Assembly: GCF_954871325.1 (NCBI RefSeq)
Contig: NC_088779.1
Span: 21,764,846 to 21,828,845 of the forward strand
From: Gordionus sp. m RMFG-2023
Lineage: Eukaryota; Nematomorpha; Gordioida; Chordodea; Parachordodidae
DNA length: 64,000 bases
Direction of reading: 5' to 3'
Made by a program: the position numbers and the translations under genes. How positions within the stretch are numbered: position 1 is the first letter of the stretch; every line of letters begins with the position of its first letter. This document shows positions 47,901 through 59,814 of this stretch, one piece after another. Below the pieces are notes generated by a model. It was not told the DNA's origin. It did no database searches and was given only the letters and a program-made list of their open reading frames with translations.

Positions 47901-49120
47901 GCTTTCATTTTAGGGAAATAAATATTAAAAAAACCCCGCCCAATTCATCTCTAATTTTAGTTTCATAATGGATTTTGATTATAATAAAAAAATTATATTA
48001 ATATATTTTATCATTTAAAATAATCCTCTATACGTATATTAATTACGTATTAAAAAAAATGTTTTAAATAATTTATATTTTAAAAAAAATCGGATTCAAT
48101 TTTGCTTTTTAGAATGAAAAAAAAAGGAAATTTTATTTTTAATAAGATATAAAAATAAATACATATCTTAAAGAGTCTATATAAGAATATAATATTTTGT
48201 TAAAAAAAAATTTATAAATATTTTTTTATTATTGTTTTATAATTAATTTTTAAAAGTTAAATATTTTTGTTTAAAACTTATTTGTCATTTTTGTCTCACA
48301 AAAGTAATCGTTAAATTAAAGTAAAAAATTAAGTTTTCATTTTAAAATTTAATTAATAAGAATTTTTCTTTTTATAAAAAAAATATAGAGGAAAATACGC
48401 CACGAAAAATTTTAATTGTTAATTGTCATAAAAAATTGGCCTTTTCTTTATTTTACAAAATCTTTACAATATATAATAAAAAAATGAAGAGTTTATTCTT
48501 CAAGCATCAAACAAAAAGTATAATTTTTATATTTTTTGATTAAAAACTCAGAAGAAGTTATATTTGTTGAATATCAATTTCTCTAAACTTACAAAAAATA
48601 AGGCAGTGTATAGTATTCTTTTATAACTATTAAAATTAATGAGATATAATAACATTTTTATAGTATTTTTCTTAAAAATATAAATTTTATAATATATTAT
48701 ATTTTTAATAATTAAATTATATTTAATATTTTAATATAGTATAAATATAAAAAAAATATATATAAAAAAATTAAAATTTTTTTTTAGGAAATAATATAAT
48801 CCTTAATTTGTTATAAACATTATTTTTCCTGAATTTTTTTTTTAATTATAACTAATTAAGAAGTGTTCAGAAAATAATTTATAAGCCCTCCCTCCCCCAC
48901 CATCCTCTTTTCTTTTATGAAAAGTATATAAAAGATTGAAAAAAAATGAAATATATTCATTTATTAATTTTTTATCCAAAAAATATAAAATATAATACAA
49001 AATATTGAATTTTGTAAATATCATATAAACTTTTTTTGTGAACATTTTAAAAAACAACAATTACTTTAGTATCAACCCATTTATAAACATATAACCTTAT
49101 TCTACTAACATATTGACATT
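44930..49120. other. No gene seen; ATTCGAATA-rich patches
   Basis: Very A+T-rich. Clusters of ATTCGAATA / CGAATAAT words at 45,030-45,100 and 46,080-46,230 are loosely mirrored and may be ends of a decayed element. A GC-richer stretch at 46,835-46,990 has no clear frame. The last 1.4 kb before the peptide gene is A/T runs and may be its first intron. Confidence 0.35.
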
Positions 49121-49127
49121 CTTACAG

Positions 49128-49197
49128 ATCCTGATAACATAATTCTTATATTCCTCTTATACAAAACGAAGTGAATATATAATCGGTTTCAAAGGAA
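49128..49197 (+). promoter_or_regulatory. 5' UTR part of peptide-gene exon, splice acceptor
   Basis: CTAAC (49,105-49,110 region) and TTCTTACAG ending at 49,127 form a good branch point and 3' splice site, implying an upstream non-coding exon. An in-frame TAA lies 18 bases before the ATG, so the ATG at 49,198 (purine at -3) is the start. Confidence 0.55.
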
Positions 49198-49491
49198 ATG
49201 AAGTCTCATTACAAATCTTTAACCATAACCTTATTACTTCTCGTATCACTTTTCAACATATTTCAATCGGGGTTAAGCGCAAAGGATTATTTCTCTAGAT
49301 ATCAAGAGGCCGATAAGCCCCAAATTCCGTTAAACGGAGGCTTTTTTGGGAAACGATTCGTTTATCACAAAAGAAACAGCGGGAATACTTACCCGGGAGA
49401 CGAGAGAGATTTTGCCAAGGACCCAAGTTTTAATTATTATCAGAAGCTTGCGGGGTGTCTTAAATATTTAGATGAAAAAGATGGACTATAA
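49198..49491 (+). CDS. Secreted neuropeptide-like precursor, possibly SIFamide-related
   Basis: 97 residues. Residues 1-28 are a signal peptide (basic MKSHYK start, core TITLLLLVSLFNIF, small residues GLSA before cleavage). Next is a peptide of about 23 residues ending PQIPLNGGFF, followed by GKR, the amidation plus dibasic-cleavage signal. A short FVYH then KR follows, and a 39-residue tail with a single Cys. Arthropod SIFamide is known as a short amidated peptide ending PPFNGSIF-amide just after the signal peptide, with GKR and a tail. Here P-x-N-G-x-x-F-GKR matches, but Ser-Ile is Gly-Phe, Phe is Leu, the peptide is longer, and the tail has one Cys instead of the usual two. So: secreted peptide precursor, confident; SIFamide orthology, uncertain. 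The whole coding region is one exon with a likely non-coding exon upstream. Confidence 0.7.
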   Translation: MKSHYKSLTITLLLLVSLFNIFQSGLSAKDYFSRYQEADKPQIPLNGGFFGKRFVYHKRNSGNTYPGDERDFAKDPSFNYYQKLAGCLKYLDEKDGL

Positions 49492-49754
49492 AGAGAAAAT
49501 AAATTATCCTTTTCCTTCATTTATTTTTTGCTTAAAAAACAAAATAATTTCTATTCATTTTTTTTAATCAGTGAAATTTTATAAAGTACCTTATATTTTG
49601 ACAATTATATTTTAAATGGAAATTTAACAAAAAAAGAATTTTGCCCGGCTAGTTAATAATTATGTATTATGCCAAAAGATGTAATAAATTTTTTTTATGA
49701 ATATTTTTTATATATCATTATAAACATTTTGTATTACCGTGTTATTTTATCATC

Positions 49755-49760
49755 AATAAA
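49755..49760 (+). terminator. Candidate polyadenylation signal of peptide gene
   Basis: AATAAA about 265 bp after the stop codon; an earlier AATAAA at 49,498-49,503 is only 7 bases past the stop and less likely to be used. Confidence 0.35.
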
Positions 49761-49764
49761 AGGA

Positions 49765-51290
49765 TTAAAAAAAAATTAGTTTTTTTTTATATTAAGATCT
49801 TCTATGTATTAATTATTGTCATAGCCGCGTCAAAAAATGCTAAATTTGTTGTAAATATAAAAAAAAATCTATTACATAATGTTATTCAGGAGAGGTTTCT
49901 AAAGTTATTAAAATTATGCATTTTCAATATATCCTAGTCTTTACAATATAATTCAAATTTCAGGCAGGCAATCTAAAAATAAATAAACATGAAGGCCTTG
50001 ATTCAGATTTTGAACTAGATCTACCCTATTCTGTTTTATGCTAAGTTATAGTTGGATAAATCATGTATTTTTTTTAGTATTTTAAAGCCAATTTAAATCT
50101 AAACCAAGTTTTTACCTAAAACTAACACTTTAACCTCTGGATTTTTCTTAAAAAAATAGTAGCTCAAATTTTATAGAAACTAATATAAATTAAAACGCCT
50201 AAAACGGATTTTTGCCGGCTAACATCTGGAGATTAAACTGAATTAGCCGACATTCCATTACCCAACTATAATGTTAAGTGGTTACTTATTCCTAATAGAC
50301 TCTTTTTATTCTGTTTAGAGGGGAATATACAGTCGGTTAAAACAGGTTTCTGTTTAAGAATAAGTATCGGTTCAATAAAATAACAAAGATTATAATTATT
50401 TAGGAAATTACTAAAACAAAGTCGAGGTGATTAAAAAAAATGAAGATCGTGATCCAAAGTATAACGACTATTTAAATGATAATTATTTTTTATTCATACG
50501 AATACGGATACGAATAGTAAATTATTCAAACGAATTGAATGCAAATAATTCATTATTCGATTGGTATTTATTTTAAATAACCCTAGTTTAAGTAACGAAG
50601 TTAGTAGTAGCCTTTACTTTTAACAAATTTCAGCAGGCTCTTAAATTTCAGTATGAAATTTAAAATAATAAATTATAATAGTGAAAATTTTTATTCTCGA
50701 GCTCGGCAGATTTTTTAAAATAATTTGGATTATTTTACGGGTCAGACCTATTATTTAAAATTTTGTAATTTAAAAAATAATTTTAAAGTTTTGTAAATTA
50801 TTAAAGAGGAAAATTGAAAATATGAGCAGCAAATGTTAAATGATCCCTTATATGATTATCTTACTAATTGATTGATACAATTTAAATTTATTTAAAAAAT
50901 TGAAGAGTGGGGATGGGGGGGGGGGGGGGTTCTGTTATTTATTTTTTAAGTCTGGCTCAGTTTGGATTTATAAAATCATAACATTTTGCTGCTCACTTCG
51001 GGTCGGGTAGGGAAATCTCTGATTTATGTGCAATGTATTATATAGTATATATATATATACCCTTATAAGTTGTGGTAGAATTCGGCTTCCCTAAAGGTAT
51101 GAGCTTTATCCATCATTTTTATAGAACGTTATGATAAGGGCAAAGTTTAAATTGAAATAAGTTTAGGAAATAATTATTGCAAAAAAAAATAATATAATGA
51201 CGTCAATGGTTGTTTTGTAATCGAAAGATTGCACCGTTCTGCCAATTAACAATCATTTGATTTTATAAAAAATTGTGTAATTTTTTAATA
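49765..51290. repeat. No gene; dispersed repeat ends
   Basis: ACGAATACGGATACGAATAG-type words at 50,500-50,585 end in ATAACCCTAG, like one end of a hAT element. A G run of about 14 lies at 50,917-50,930, and GGGTCGGGTAGGGAAATCTC at about 51,000-51,020 is an end of the GGGTCGGG family. No frames of interest. Confidence 0.35.
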
Positions 51291-51299
51291 AATGTATAG

Positions 51300-51970
51300 T
51301 TCATATTCGCTATCGCTCATTCCAAAAGAAATGGCATCGAAAAGAGAAATGGGTGGCTGGAAGAAAGCGATGGTGTACGAGTCTTAGGTGGTGGCATATA
51401 TTTGCTAGTTAATGGAGTCTATAGTGATAAGTAAAGCTGATCTTGATAATGTTAACGGCCTGAATCAGTTCTTGTACTGGAAAAGCACCCTAAAAAAAGA
51501 TAGATTTATTGCGAAGGATTTCCTATCCAATTACCTTAAGGTTTACTGCCCGGGTTTCATTTAGAAAGGATCCATTGAAGATCTAGGGTTATAATCTAGT
51601 AAAAAAAAAGTCATATTTTTTCAGTATTTTTGATTATAATCTTTAATTAGAGTAATCCAAAACTACCTTTTATGATTTTTAGACTACCCTTGAGTGGCAT
51701 AGATGAAAAGTAGTCTGCCTTCTCAAGATTCCTAAATTTACCCAAACGGGTATTGCTAGGCCACTTTGGAATTTATAGACATGAAGATGTGGGTCGGAAC
51801 GTTGGACATGAACCTTCCTTTTTTGAGATTGAGATATCGTCATAGCTCCCGACAGAAACATTTTTATGTGGAATCCTAGAAGTCTGCTTAAAATGCATAG
51901 TTAGTATGAATCTTCTTATCGGGAGCTGCAATGATGAAGTCCGCTTTCTGTAAGGTCAAATATATGTCAA
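51300..51970 (-). pseudogene. Unidentified minus-strand coding-like region
   Basis: A 60-codon frame (51,861-51,679) ends LAIPVWVNLGILRRQTTFHL followed by CHSRVV. Further down the minus strand, 51,560-51,300 reads in one frame with only a few stops (e.g. DRKSFAINLSFFRVLFQY, SYTIAFFQPPISLFDAISFG). Base composition is GC-richer than the surroundings. No motif of a known transposon protein was recognised; it is probably a decayed mobile-element or retrocopied gene. Confidence 0.25.
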
Positions 51971-51979
51971 TTATTGGTG

Positions 51980-54900
51980 ATAGGGTGGATTTAAAAAAGA
52001 AATCCAATAAGTATTTATATTTTATACAAAGCGAAAATTCAGGGAATAAAGTGCAGACATGATAATAGACATTATATAAATCAATTTAAGTTTATTCAAA
52101 CATCAATATCAAATAAATATAAATCTAAAAATTGAGCACTTCACTTTATTTTAATATAGTTATAACAACTAAAGAATTGAAAGAACTGGCTAGTAAATAG
52201 ACTGAACAATCAAACTTGGAGTTATTTTATTTTAATAGGCCAAGAATGAGCCCCTAAAATGAGATTATTTTGAAAAATTTGGCTTGGCCTCATGTACATT
52301 TAATTTTTATCTTATTTATAGGCTTAATATAGATAGAAATATTTTTTAAAACCCTTTATACTTTATGTAAAAATAAATAATAATTAAAATTCAATATAAT
52401 CATAGGATAGGTTAGGTTAAAAATTTATAAGTTTTTTTAAATTTAAAAGTAGTTTAATATTGTAATGATAATACCTATTGTGTTTTATAAATTAGATTCA
52501 AAACTAAGAGCTATATTTCAGATTAATTTAAATATAATTATTATTGATTTATTAATATAAATTTTTTAAAATTTCATCACCCACCGGAGTGGCTACTGGC
52601 TAGCTTGCATCGTTAAAGCACGTTCATAAAGGTTTTGCTCAAATATAAAATAATTTTGGTGTATGTCAAATTAAAATTTGGTTATTTAAATATACTACAT
52701 TTTTATTCGTATCCGACGAGACAATGCCTAATTTTTTTTTGATATCGTTATTTAAAAACATAAAAAGAAAGTTGCATTCTTCGACAAAGTTATATTATAA
52801 TTGTGCATGGCTGAATAGCAATATCTTCGATCAAAGTGCAAATCTTATTTCTTTAATTCCCGTTCCATGTATAATATTAAGCATTATGTTTTATAACCCC
52901 AAGGCTATAATAAAGATAAAATTTTGAAAATGAGTTTAATTGATGTGTACTATAATATAATCATACCGCTGGTATCTCATCTGGGAAACCTATCCAACTA
53001 TCTCCAAGATAATAAATAAATTATAAGCATCTTGCATGTATATGATACAGTTAGACAACAAATAATTAATATCCAAAGTTTTTTAGGAAAAATAATTTAA
53101 TCATTAAGGATATCTAAAAGAAAAATAAAAATAAATGTCAGTTTTCGATGGGGAGCATTATAAATTAATTTATTGAAGAGAGGCTAAATGATATTTGATA
53201 GAGGTAAGCCCGGCCCAATATATTCTCTCCCCGCGAATGGTTCAACATATATTTTAATAGCCGTGCTCAAGTTTTAAAAATGTTTTTGTTATTCCTTTAT
53301 AAAAAATTCTTATAGGCCGGGTCGGACAACTTCTACAAAATATATCCGGGTACAAATAATTATAGGCCGGGTCTTGAACCTTAATATCGCAGGCCCTTTC
53401 GGGGCCCTCTTTACCACTTATTTACAATTAGTCATAATTTGCGGCAAAAATACAGAATATTTAGCATACATCACCGCGAAGCTAACTGTGAATGCAGAGT
53501 TAGGTTATGTCTCCTTTCCTTTCACCAATTTGGGTTAAAAGGTCCCATTTTCTTATATTATAATTCTTGTAAAATTTTTCCAAAAATATCTTTTTAAGTT
53601 TTTTTCGTTGTATTTTTTTTTATATCAGTGTCTCTAATTTTTTAAAAAAAATATATTATTCAGTTATTAGATGTGATCTGTTTAATATTTTGTTTTAAAT
53701 AAATTTAAAAAAAAATAATAATATTGCACTATGGTAAAAAATAAGTACAAATTTTCTGGTCGTGTTAACAATGTTAACAATGTATAATTAGTTTTAGAAA
53801 TAGAAATATGTTTTATATCCCATTTTATTTCATTTCGTGCCACCTTTGGATTATTTGTCTTCTATAAAAAAAAATTATTATAATTTTTAATAGATAAATC
53901 ATTTTTTTAAAAATTATTTTGGCAAGATAAGGGTATTTTAACCAGAAAACCTTTTTATTTTAAAATAATAATTTTTTTCTAGATAAAAATGGGTGTCAAT
54001 GAATTAGAATAAGATAATATGATGATAGGTGTAATTATTACTATTCCCTAAAGAAAAATTTCATTTATTGTGTCGTTTTAAAAAAATTCTTTTCCATGGA
54101 CAGGAGATATGGTATAGCAAAAAAATTTATGCTGTATCATTTTAAAATCTATGATTTACTAGATTCTTATTTTTCTTTCATCACCTGTATACGTTGTCAT
54201 GAATCATGATATTATGATAAATCAATTAAATTTTTTATATCTCCTCTTCACATAAATTATTCATCATTTATTGAAAGCTTTTTATCTGATTTTTTTCTTT
54301 TTTTTTACAAAAAAACAAGATAAATCATTCTAAAAATTCTTATATATACGATTTATATTTTGATTGAAATGCGAAAGGGTTTAAATCTATAGGGTAGAGA
54401 GTTTAATATACAATTTTTTTAAATAACTTGAAATATGGATGAGGAAAAGGAGATCATTAATAATTAAAGAAATAATAGTCATTTATTTATTAGACGAATT
54501 TTATGATTTCTAAGATAATTTGGGAAAAAAAGTAATTGGACTCCATCTTGTATATATTATGTTCATCGGGAGAGGGTAGAGGGGGCTGCTTAGACTCCTT
54601 AAAATAAAGATATAAAAATTTATTTTTGAATACTCCTTAAGTATTTTTTTTGAAATGATAGGAATTTGAAGTTTCTAAAACATTTATTATTAAGCAAAAC
54701 AAAATTGGCTAATATATCCAATTTTTGTATCATTTTTAGATGATCCTATGATTAGAATAACTTCGCTTATAAACACCCTCACCCCACCCTTTATCACCAC
54801 CTAAATAAATTATTTATAAAAAGCCAATGAAATCTCTGGCTTGTACCATATTATTTAAGTATACCGCGTTTTCTATTTCTGTTTCCTAACAACAACAAAT

Positions 54901-55435
54901 ACTAATTTATAATGTCCCTTTATTTAATTTTGGAAAATAAAAAAGGAAAGAACTTTGGAAATAATGCGTTAAAAATTTTGGCTAACTTCATGCTCAGGAC
55001 TACGTTTAATATAAGATTTTAGATTCAAGTTAAATTTTAGAAAATATAAAAATATATGAGATTTTAACTATTTTATCTCTATTCTAGTAAATGATTCGAA
55101 AAGAACAAATAATATCTATAAATATCTTAGAATCATAATATATTTGAAAATATTGTGAATTGGGGATTTTTGAATCGCAGTTTAAAATATGATGTTTAAG
55201 ACTCAGTAAAGCGAGCCTTTATTGTTTTTATTTCGCTCATAAATGGTTCCTGTTTATTGACAGAAGAAACTGATAGTAATTATTAATCAAACTAAGTGTT
55301 TTCCCGGGATTCAATGACTTATAGCTTGATGCTAGTCTTGGTAATTTGTTCGTATTTTGCCAATAATGTGCTTTTCTTCAAACTAACAAAACGGGTAAAA
55401 ATACTAAAATATACTAAATACATATTAATTATTGA
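51980..55435. other. No gene seen; GGGCCGGGTC repeat at 53.2-53.4 kb
   Basis: Mostly A+T-rich. 53,200-53,400 holds GTAAGCCCGGCCC and two TAGGCCGGGTC words in mirrored order, a small member of the GGGTCGGG family. A G-rich block at 54,565-54,590 and a C-rich block at 54,770-54,795 may be ends of another small element. Confidence 0.35.
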
Positions 55436-55450
55436 TATACAGGGTAAAAT

Positions 55451-55708
55451 CATATATTTGTAATAAAACATTAAAAAAAATAAAACAATGTGTGTTTATA
55501 TTTTTGCACATTACTTACAAAATAAATGGCCATCCGTATATAATAAATAACAGTAAACACTGCATAAGCTAAAAAAAATTTACATCAAATATATATATCA
55601 ATGGTAGACAATTTTAGTTTTGCTATGGATCGTCATATTTTGTAAGTAATGTGCAAAAATCTAAAAATACTTAGTTATATTTTTCTAATGTTTTATTACA
55701 AATATACA
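55451..55708. mobile_element. 258-bp palindromic MITE
   Basis: The left arm (CATATATTTGTAATAAAACA at 55,451; TTTTTGCACATTACTTACAA at 55,500-55,521) is mirrored by the right arm (TTTTGTAAGTAATGTGCAAA at about 55,638; TGTTTTATTACAAATATA ending 55,706). The outermost sequence on the left, TATACAGGG, recalls Tc1/mariner MITE ends but is not mirrored. Family uncertain. Confidence 0.65.
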
Positions 55709-55989
55709 TAATAATAAGTTTCAGAGTTAATGCTTTCTTCTATATGTTTGTCGGACTTATATTTAGCTCATTCGGTTATTTTTTTATGGTTGTCGAAATT
55801 GAAGAATTAATAAGTAAGGTAGAGAATATTAATTCAAATCAGATATTTAGAACTTCTGTATTCTTCGTTTTGGTATGATGCCGCAATTGCCAATTTCTTT
55901 TCTAAATTTGTTCAATAATATTTTTTCTTTTCAAACCATCTAACAAACATATTAAAGCAATAAAATGAATTACTCACTATTTAATGGTT

Positions 55990-57000
55990 TGATATTAGTT
56001 TCAAAGGTCCGATTTTCTCAGTTTTGAACGCCGCTTTCACTGAACCGGGTCTGGTTTTAGCAACGTTCGGTTGGGTTCGTAGAAAAAAATATATAGTATC
56101 TTTTATAATTATCAAAAAACATAATATCAAGAAGTTTAAGAATTTACTCAAATTTTACTCAAACAAGTTCCTTCATTTTTATTGATGGATTTATAGTTCC
56201 TTATTATTTCACTTTTTATTAAAGTATCTAAATTCAAAAATGTGGTATCTTTATCTTGATACATTTTAATATAATTTGCTCTCAACCGCGGACTTCTAGC
56301 AACAATAAATTTCAAAATATAAAAACCAAAAAGTAAACTTGAGTTTATATTATAAAGTAATAATTAGTATTTATGTTCACAAACAGGATTTTTGATCAAA
56401 TTTTCCCCAAAATTCCAAATATTCAAAGATATTTGCTTAAAATTTCAGGCTATAAAAAAATCTTTAAAAGCACATTTTAAAATTTTGTTAGACTGTTTTA
56501 ATAAAAAAAAAGAAGTTAGTTTGAAATGAATATCTCTTTGCTAATAATCCTACTTTAGTTTATATTAAATTAGAATTTTAGCCAAAATAATATTAATCAA
56601 ACTTCGATATTAAAAGATGTTTAAAAAATTAAATCTCTAGGTTTCCGAAATATCTTTTGGTTAAAATATTAGGTGGCCTGTCTTTAAAAATGATATTATC
56701 TAAATTATTTGTAAGATTATATAGGTTGCTTTGCTGACCTAAGTGGCTCAGCAACCCTATTCAAAAATGTTTTTATTTAGTTTTTTGTCCACAATAGATA
56801 TTAGCTTATTTATGTGTATATATGGAAAAATATTTTGCTAATAATTTCAGTTACAAAATATTTAATTGAGAAATATAAATGAAATTAAGCATAATAATTG
56901 AAAAAGATTATAAATTTTATTAATATTCAGTGACTATTATTAATTTCTATAAAATATTAAGTTTTTAGATTTTAAATATCTATTAGGAGAGTTCCTTTTC
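55990..57000. repeat. Dispersed repeat, copy A (pairs with 59,815-60,900)
   Basis: Segments GGTCCGATTTTCTCAGTTTT...GAACCGGGTCTGG (56,005-56,055), ACAAGTTCCTTCATTTTTAT (56,163) and AATTGAGAAATATAAATGAAATTA (about 56,865-56,890) have diverged counterparts in the same order and orientation in 59,815-60,900. No protein frame seen in either. Confidence 0.5.
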
Positions 57001-57009
57001 AAATATTAG

Positions 57010-57800
57010 TCTATAAATAATCCACTAGAGCGCATTATATTTTTTAAAATTTGAAATGGTATTTTTTTTATTGAATTTAAAAAAAAAATCATAATAAGAT
57101 AAATAAATTAAGAAAAAACAAACAGCGAGATATTTTGACTGATAGGGTTAACTGAACAAGTGAACTATAATTACTCAATTAGAAGTATTAGATAAATTCC
57201 GGAATTTATAACCTAAATGGTTAAAAAAAATATTTTGATTATATTGAGTATCAGGTTAAATTATCAATAATTAATAATCTTACAAATATTAATCTTAAAA
57301 CGAATTCTTTTGTGTGTTGCTCATTTACGATAATCGAATACGTACGCGTTCAACTTTTATTTACAAAAAAAGGAACTTAAATTCATGTACGCTTCTTGTT
57401 CATTCAAATTTAATATTATATTTTTTATAAATAAATGGACCACTTTTATAAAATAGTGTATAAAAAATATAAAACAACGATAATATGATTTTGAAATATG
57501 AATTATATTTTGCAGTTAAAAAAAATTAGTTAACTATACGTGAGAAACTAGTTTTACGGGAGCTAAATAAAGAGTTTATTTCAAAGTATTACACGTTTTA
57601 ATCTGATCAACCAGGACCAATTTAGGCTACTCAGCGATCCGATGAATTTTGCAATAGATCGATTTCCAACCCCATTTAATTTCTAAAATTATTCTGCAAG
57701 CATCGACCACTTTTTGAAATGCACTCTGAACCTGCTCTTGTTGACATTCCATAATCTATCGTTTTTTTGATAAATACTCCCTATCCGGTCAATTCAGCGT
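57010..57800. other. No firm gene; short minus-strand open island
   Basis: A minus-strand ATG at about 57,751 opens 41 codons (MECQQEQVQSAFQKVVDACR...) before a TAG; protein-like composition but no family. 57,330-57,400 holds GTACGCGTTC-type words like those at 38,225. Confidence 0.25.
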
Positions 57801-57811
57801 TTGCCAAACTT

Positions 57812-58101
57812 TCATCGCGAATGTCGTCTATCGCTAAAGAATTTTATAGTTAAGATAATATCACGAAACCAATCCCGCAAATATTTTTTGCGAAATTTTC
57901 AAAGCGAAGGCAATATCGCGAACCAATTATCGTGAATATTTCTGAAAAACCTTATCCGCGAATACTTTAGAGCATACATTTTAGCGGAACTTTATTACGA
58001 ACCCATTATAGCAAATTTTCCACTGCGAATGTATTTGCGCGAAGTCATTATCGCGAGCGCATTACATTTAAGCAATAAATATATTACGAATGCATTTATT
58101 T
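57812..58101 (+). repeat. Degenerate TATCGCGAA repeat array, left
   Basis: Around a dozen degenerate copies of (T)ATCGCGAA-(A/C), spaced about 15-30 bp, including ATCGCGAATG, ATCACGAAAC, ATATCGCGAACC, TATCGTGAAT, TATCCGCGAA and TATCGCGAGC. In a region otherwise poor in CpG this is striking. The mirrored motif array at 59,290-59,480 suggests both are subterminal repeats of one element. Confidence 0.7.
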
Positions 58102-59289
58102 TAAGGAAAATAACATATTCAATATTAATTGACCCACAAAAGATTTATAAATCATCAACGCGTGTCATAACAGCCCCCCCCCTAAGATATATGTTTTAAA
58201 AAAGATTTTAGAAATTTGATCTTCATGATTTGTAATGATAGGAATGATTAACAAAAGTGTCTAAAGATATTTTTATCTAAGAGAGATGTTATGTTATAAT
58301 ATTTACCATAGAAATATAGATGTAATAAAGTAAAAACAACTTATCATTAGCTTTGATTTGATACCCATTTGGAAATATTATGTTATAAATATTTTACCCA
58401 GAGTTGAAACAAAGTGACAGTAACTATGGATAATAATTTTAAATTAGCTTATTTCAAAAGGTTTTTACACCAGAAACTCTCGCTTTCATTTGATGTCCTT
58501 TTCGCATATTTCAAAAATAAATTTAAATCTCTCCAAACCTTCACACGAGAGCCTAGATAGAGTGATAGGTATTTTTAATGGTACTCAGATATTTTTTTAA
58601 AAAATGTTTAACCTCACCCTTCATGCATAAATCAGAAGAAAGATTAAATAAAACTCAAAAATTCATGCTTATTCACTTAACAATAAAAAAAAATAGTAAA
58701 TATTTAAGTGATATATTATATTTTCTAAGAAATTCAATTCTGAGAATAAAATTTTTACTTAATCATATTTTGGGAATTTAGTAAAATTACTTTTAAGTAG
58801 GTTTAATTCTGAGTAATTAAGGGAAATAATGTATGTTGAAGCATTAACCTACATGTATTGTAATTAAGTATTACATATTGTCTTAAGCATCAGAATGTAT
58901 AGTTTTTATTAAGCTTCTGACTCTGAAACTGATTGATGAATTTATAAATGTTAAGTATTCATCAGATAAAAAATATAGGCGCAAGCCAGATATCAATTTC
59001 TCCAGTAAAGATCAAGGTTTAACTAAAGAACTCAATGATTAAAATGTTAATAAAGCCTCTGTCGCGATTCTTAATACACTTTAGGAAAAGCATGGAACAG
59101 GATAGAAATTGTACCACAAATCTAAGTTCATTAATCATTATATAAATGTATTAAGGTTAAAAGAAAAAAAACTCATGAATCAATCATTTTTTTAAAAATA
59201 TTATTCAATTAATATGATCATAAAAATAAATGTTTCAGATAAAATAGTCCCAATTATCACAATATTGACCTCGTTATAATATCTTCGTG
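58102..59289. other. Interior between TCGCGA arrays, no gene recognised
   Basis: Contains a 67-codon + frame at 58,578-58,781 with no recognisable motif, and A+T-rich sequence. If the arrays are the ends of a transposon, this is its non-coding or badly decayed interior. Confidence 0.35.
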
Positions 59290-59480
59290 TCATATGTTTA
59301 AAAAAATATTTACGGCGATATTGTCTTCTTGAATTGGGTTTCACTATAAAAAATTCCTGATATTAGTTTCGCGATAGTGTCTTCACGGAATAGTTATCGC
59401 TGATGTGGATTCGCGATAAAAGTTTAGATATAAAATCCTTTTGTGATAAACAACATTCGCTATATAAGTTTCGTTGAATT
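59290..59480 (-). repeat. Degenerate TTCGCGATA array, right (inverted)
   Basis: Copies such as TTTCGCGATAG, GTTATCGCTGATG, GATTCGCGATAAAA, TTGTGATAAAC and TTCGCTATATAAG occur in the orientation opposite to 57,812-58,101. Confidence 0.6.
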
Positions 59481-59814
59481 GGCATGGAAAACGAAATACT
59501 CTTCTAAATTACCCATTAATTCATTGTTTAAAAAAAACAGATTTCAAAAGAACTTTGTTCTAAGCCTTCTTCAATTCTTGATTTATTTTTTTCTCTTTTG
59601 TTTTGTGGAAGCCTTATTCAAGACCGTTTGGGTTTAAATTCGGATAAATATAATTTGGCCACAAAATTAATCAAAAATATAAATTATTTCAAATATGAAT
59701 ATAGAAGTAATTGGTCAGATATGGAAGCACGTTGAAAAGTTAAGGAAACTGTTAACTAAAAATATAATTTGTTTTAATAAAAAAAATAGATTATTTTAAA
59801 AAATTGTTCAAATT

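Noticed and set aside
52565-52630. CCGGAGTGGCTACTGGCTAGC resembles the start of a tRNA or tRNA-derived SINE
   Set aside because: No matching B box or acceptor stem at the expected distance.
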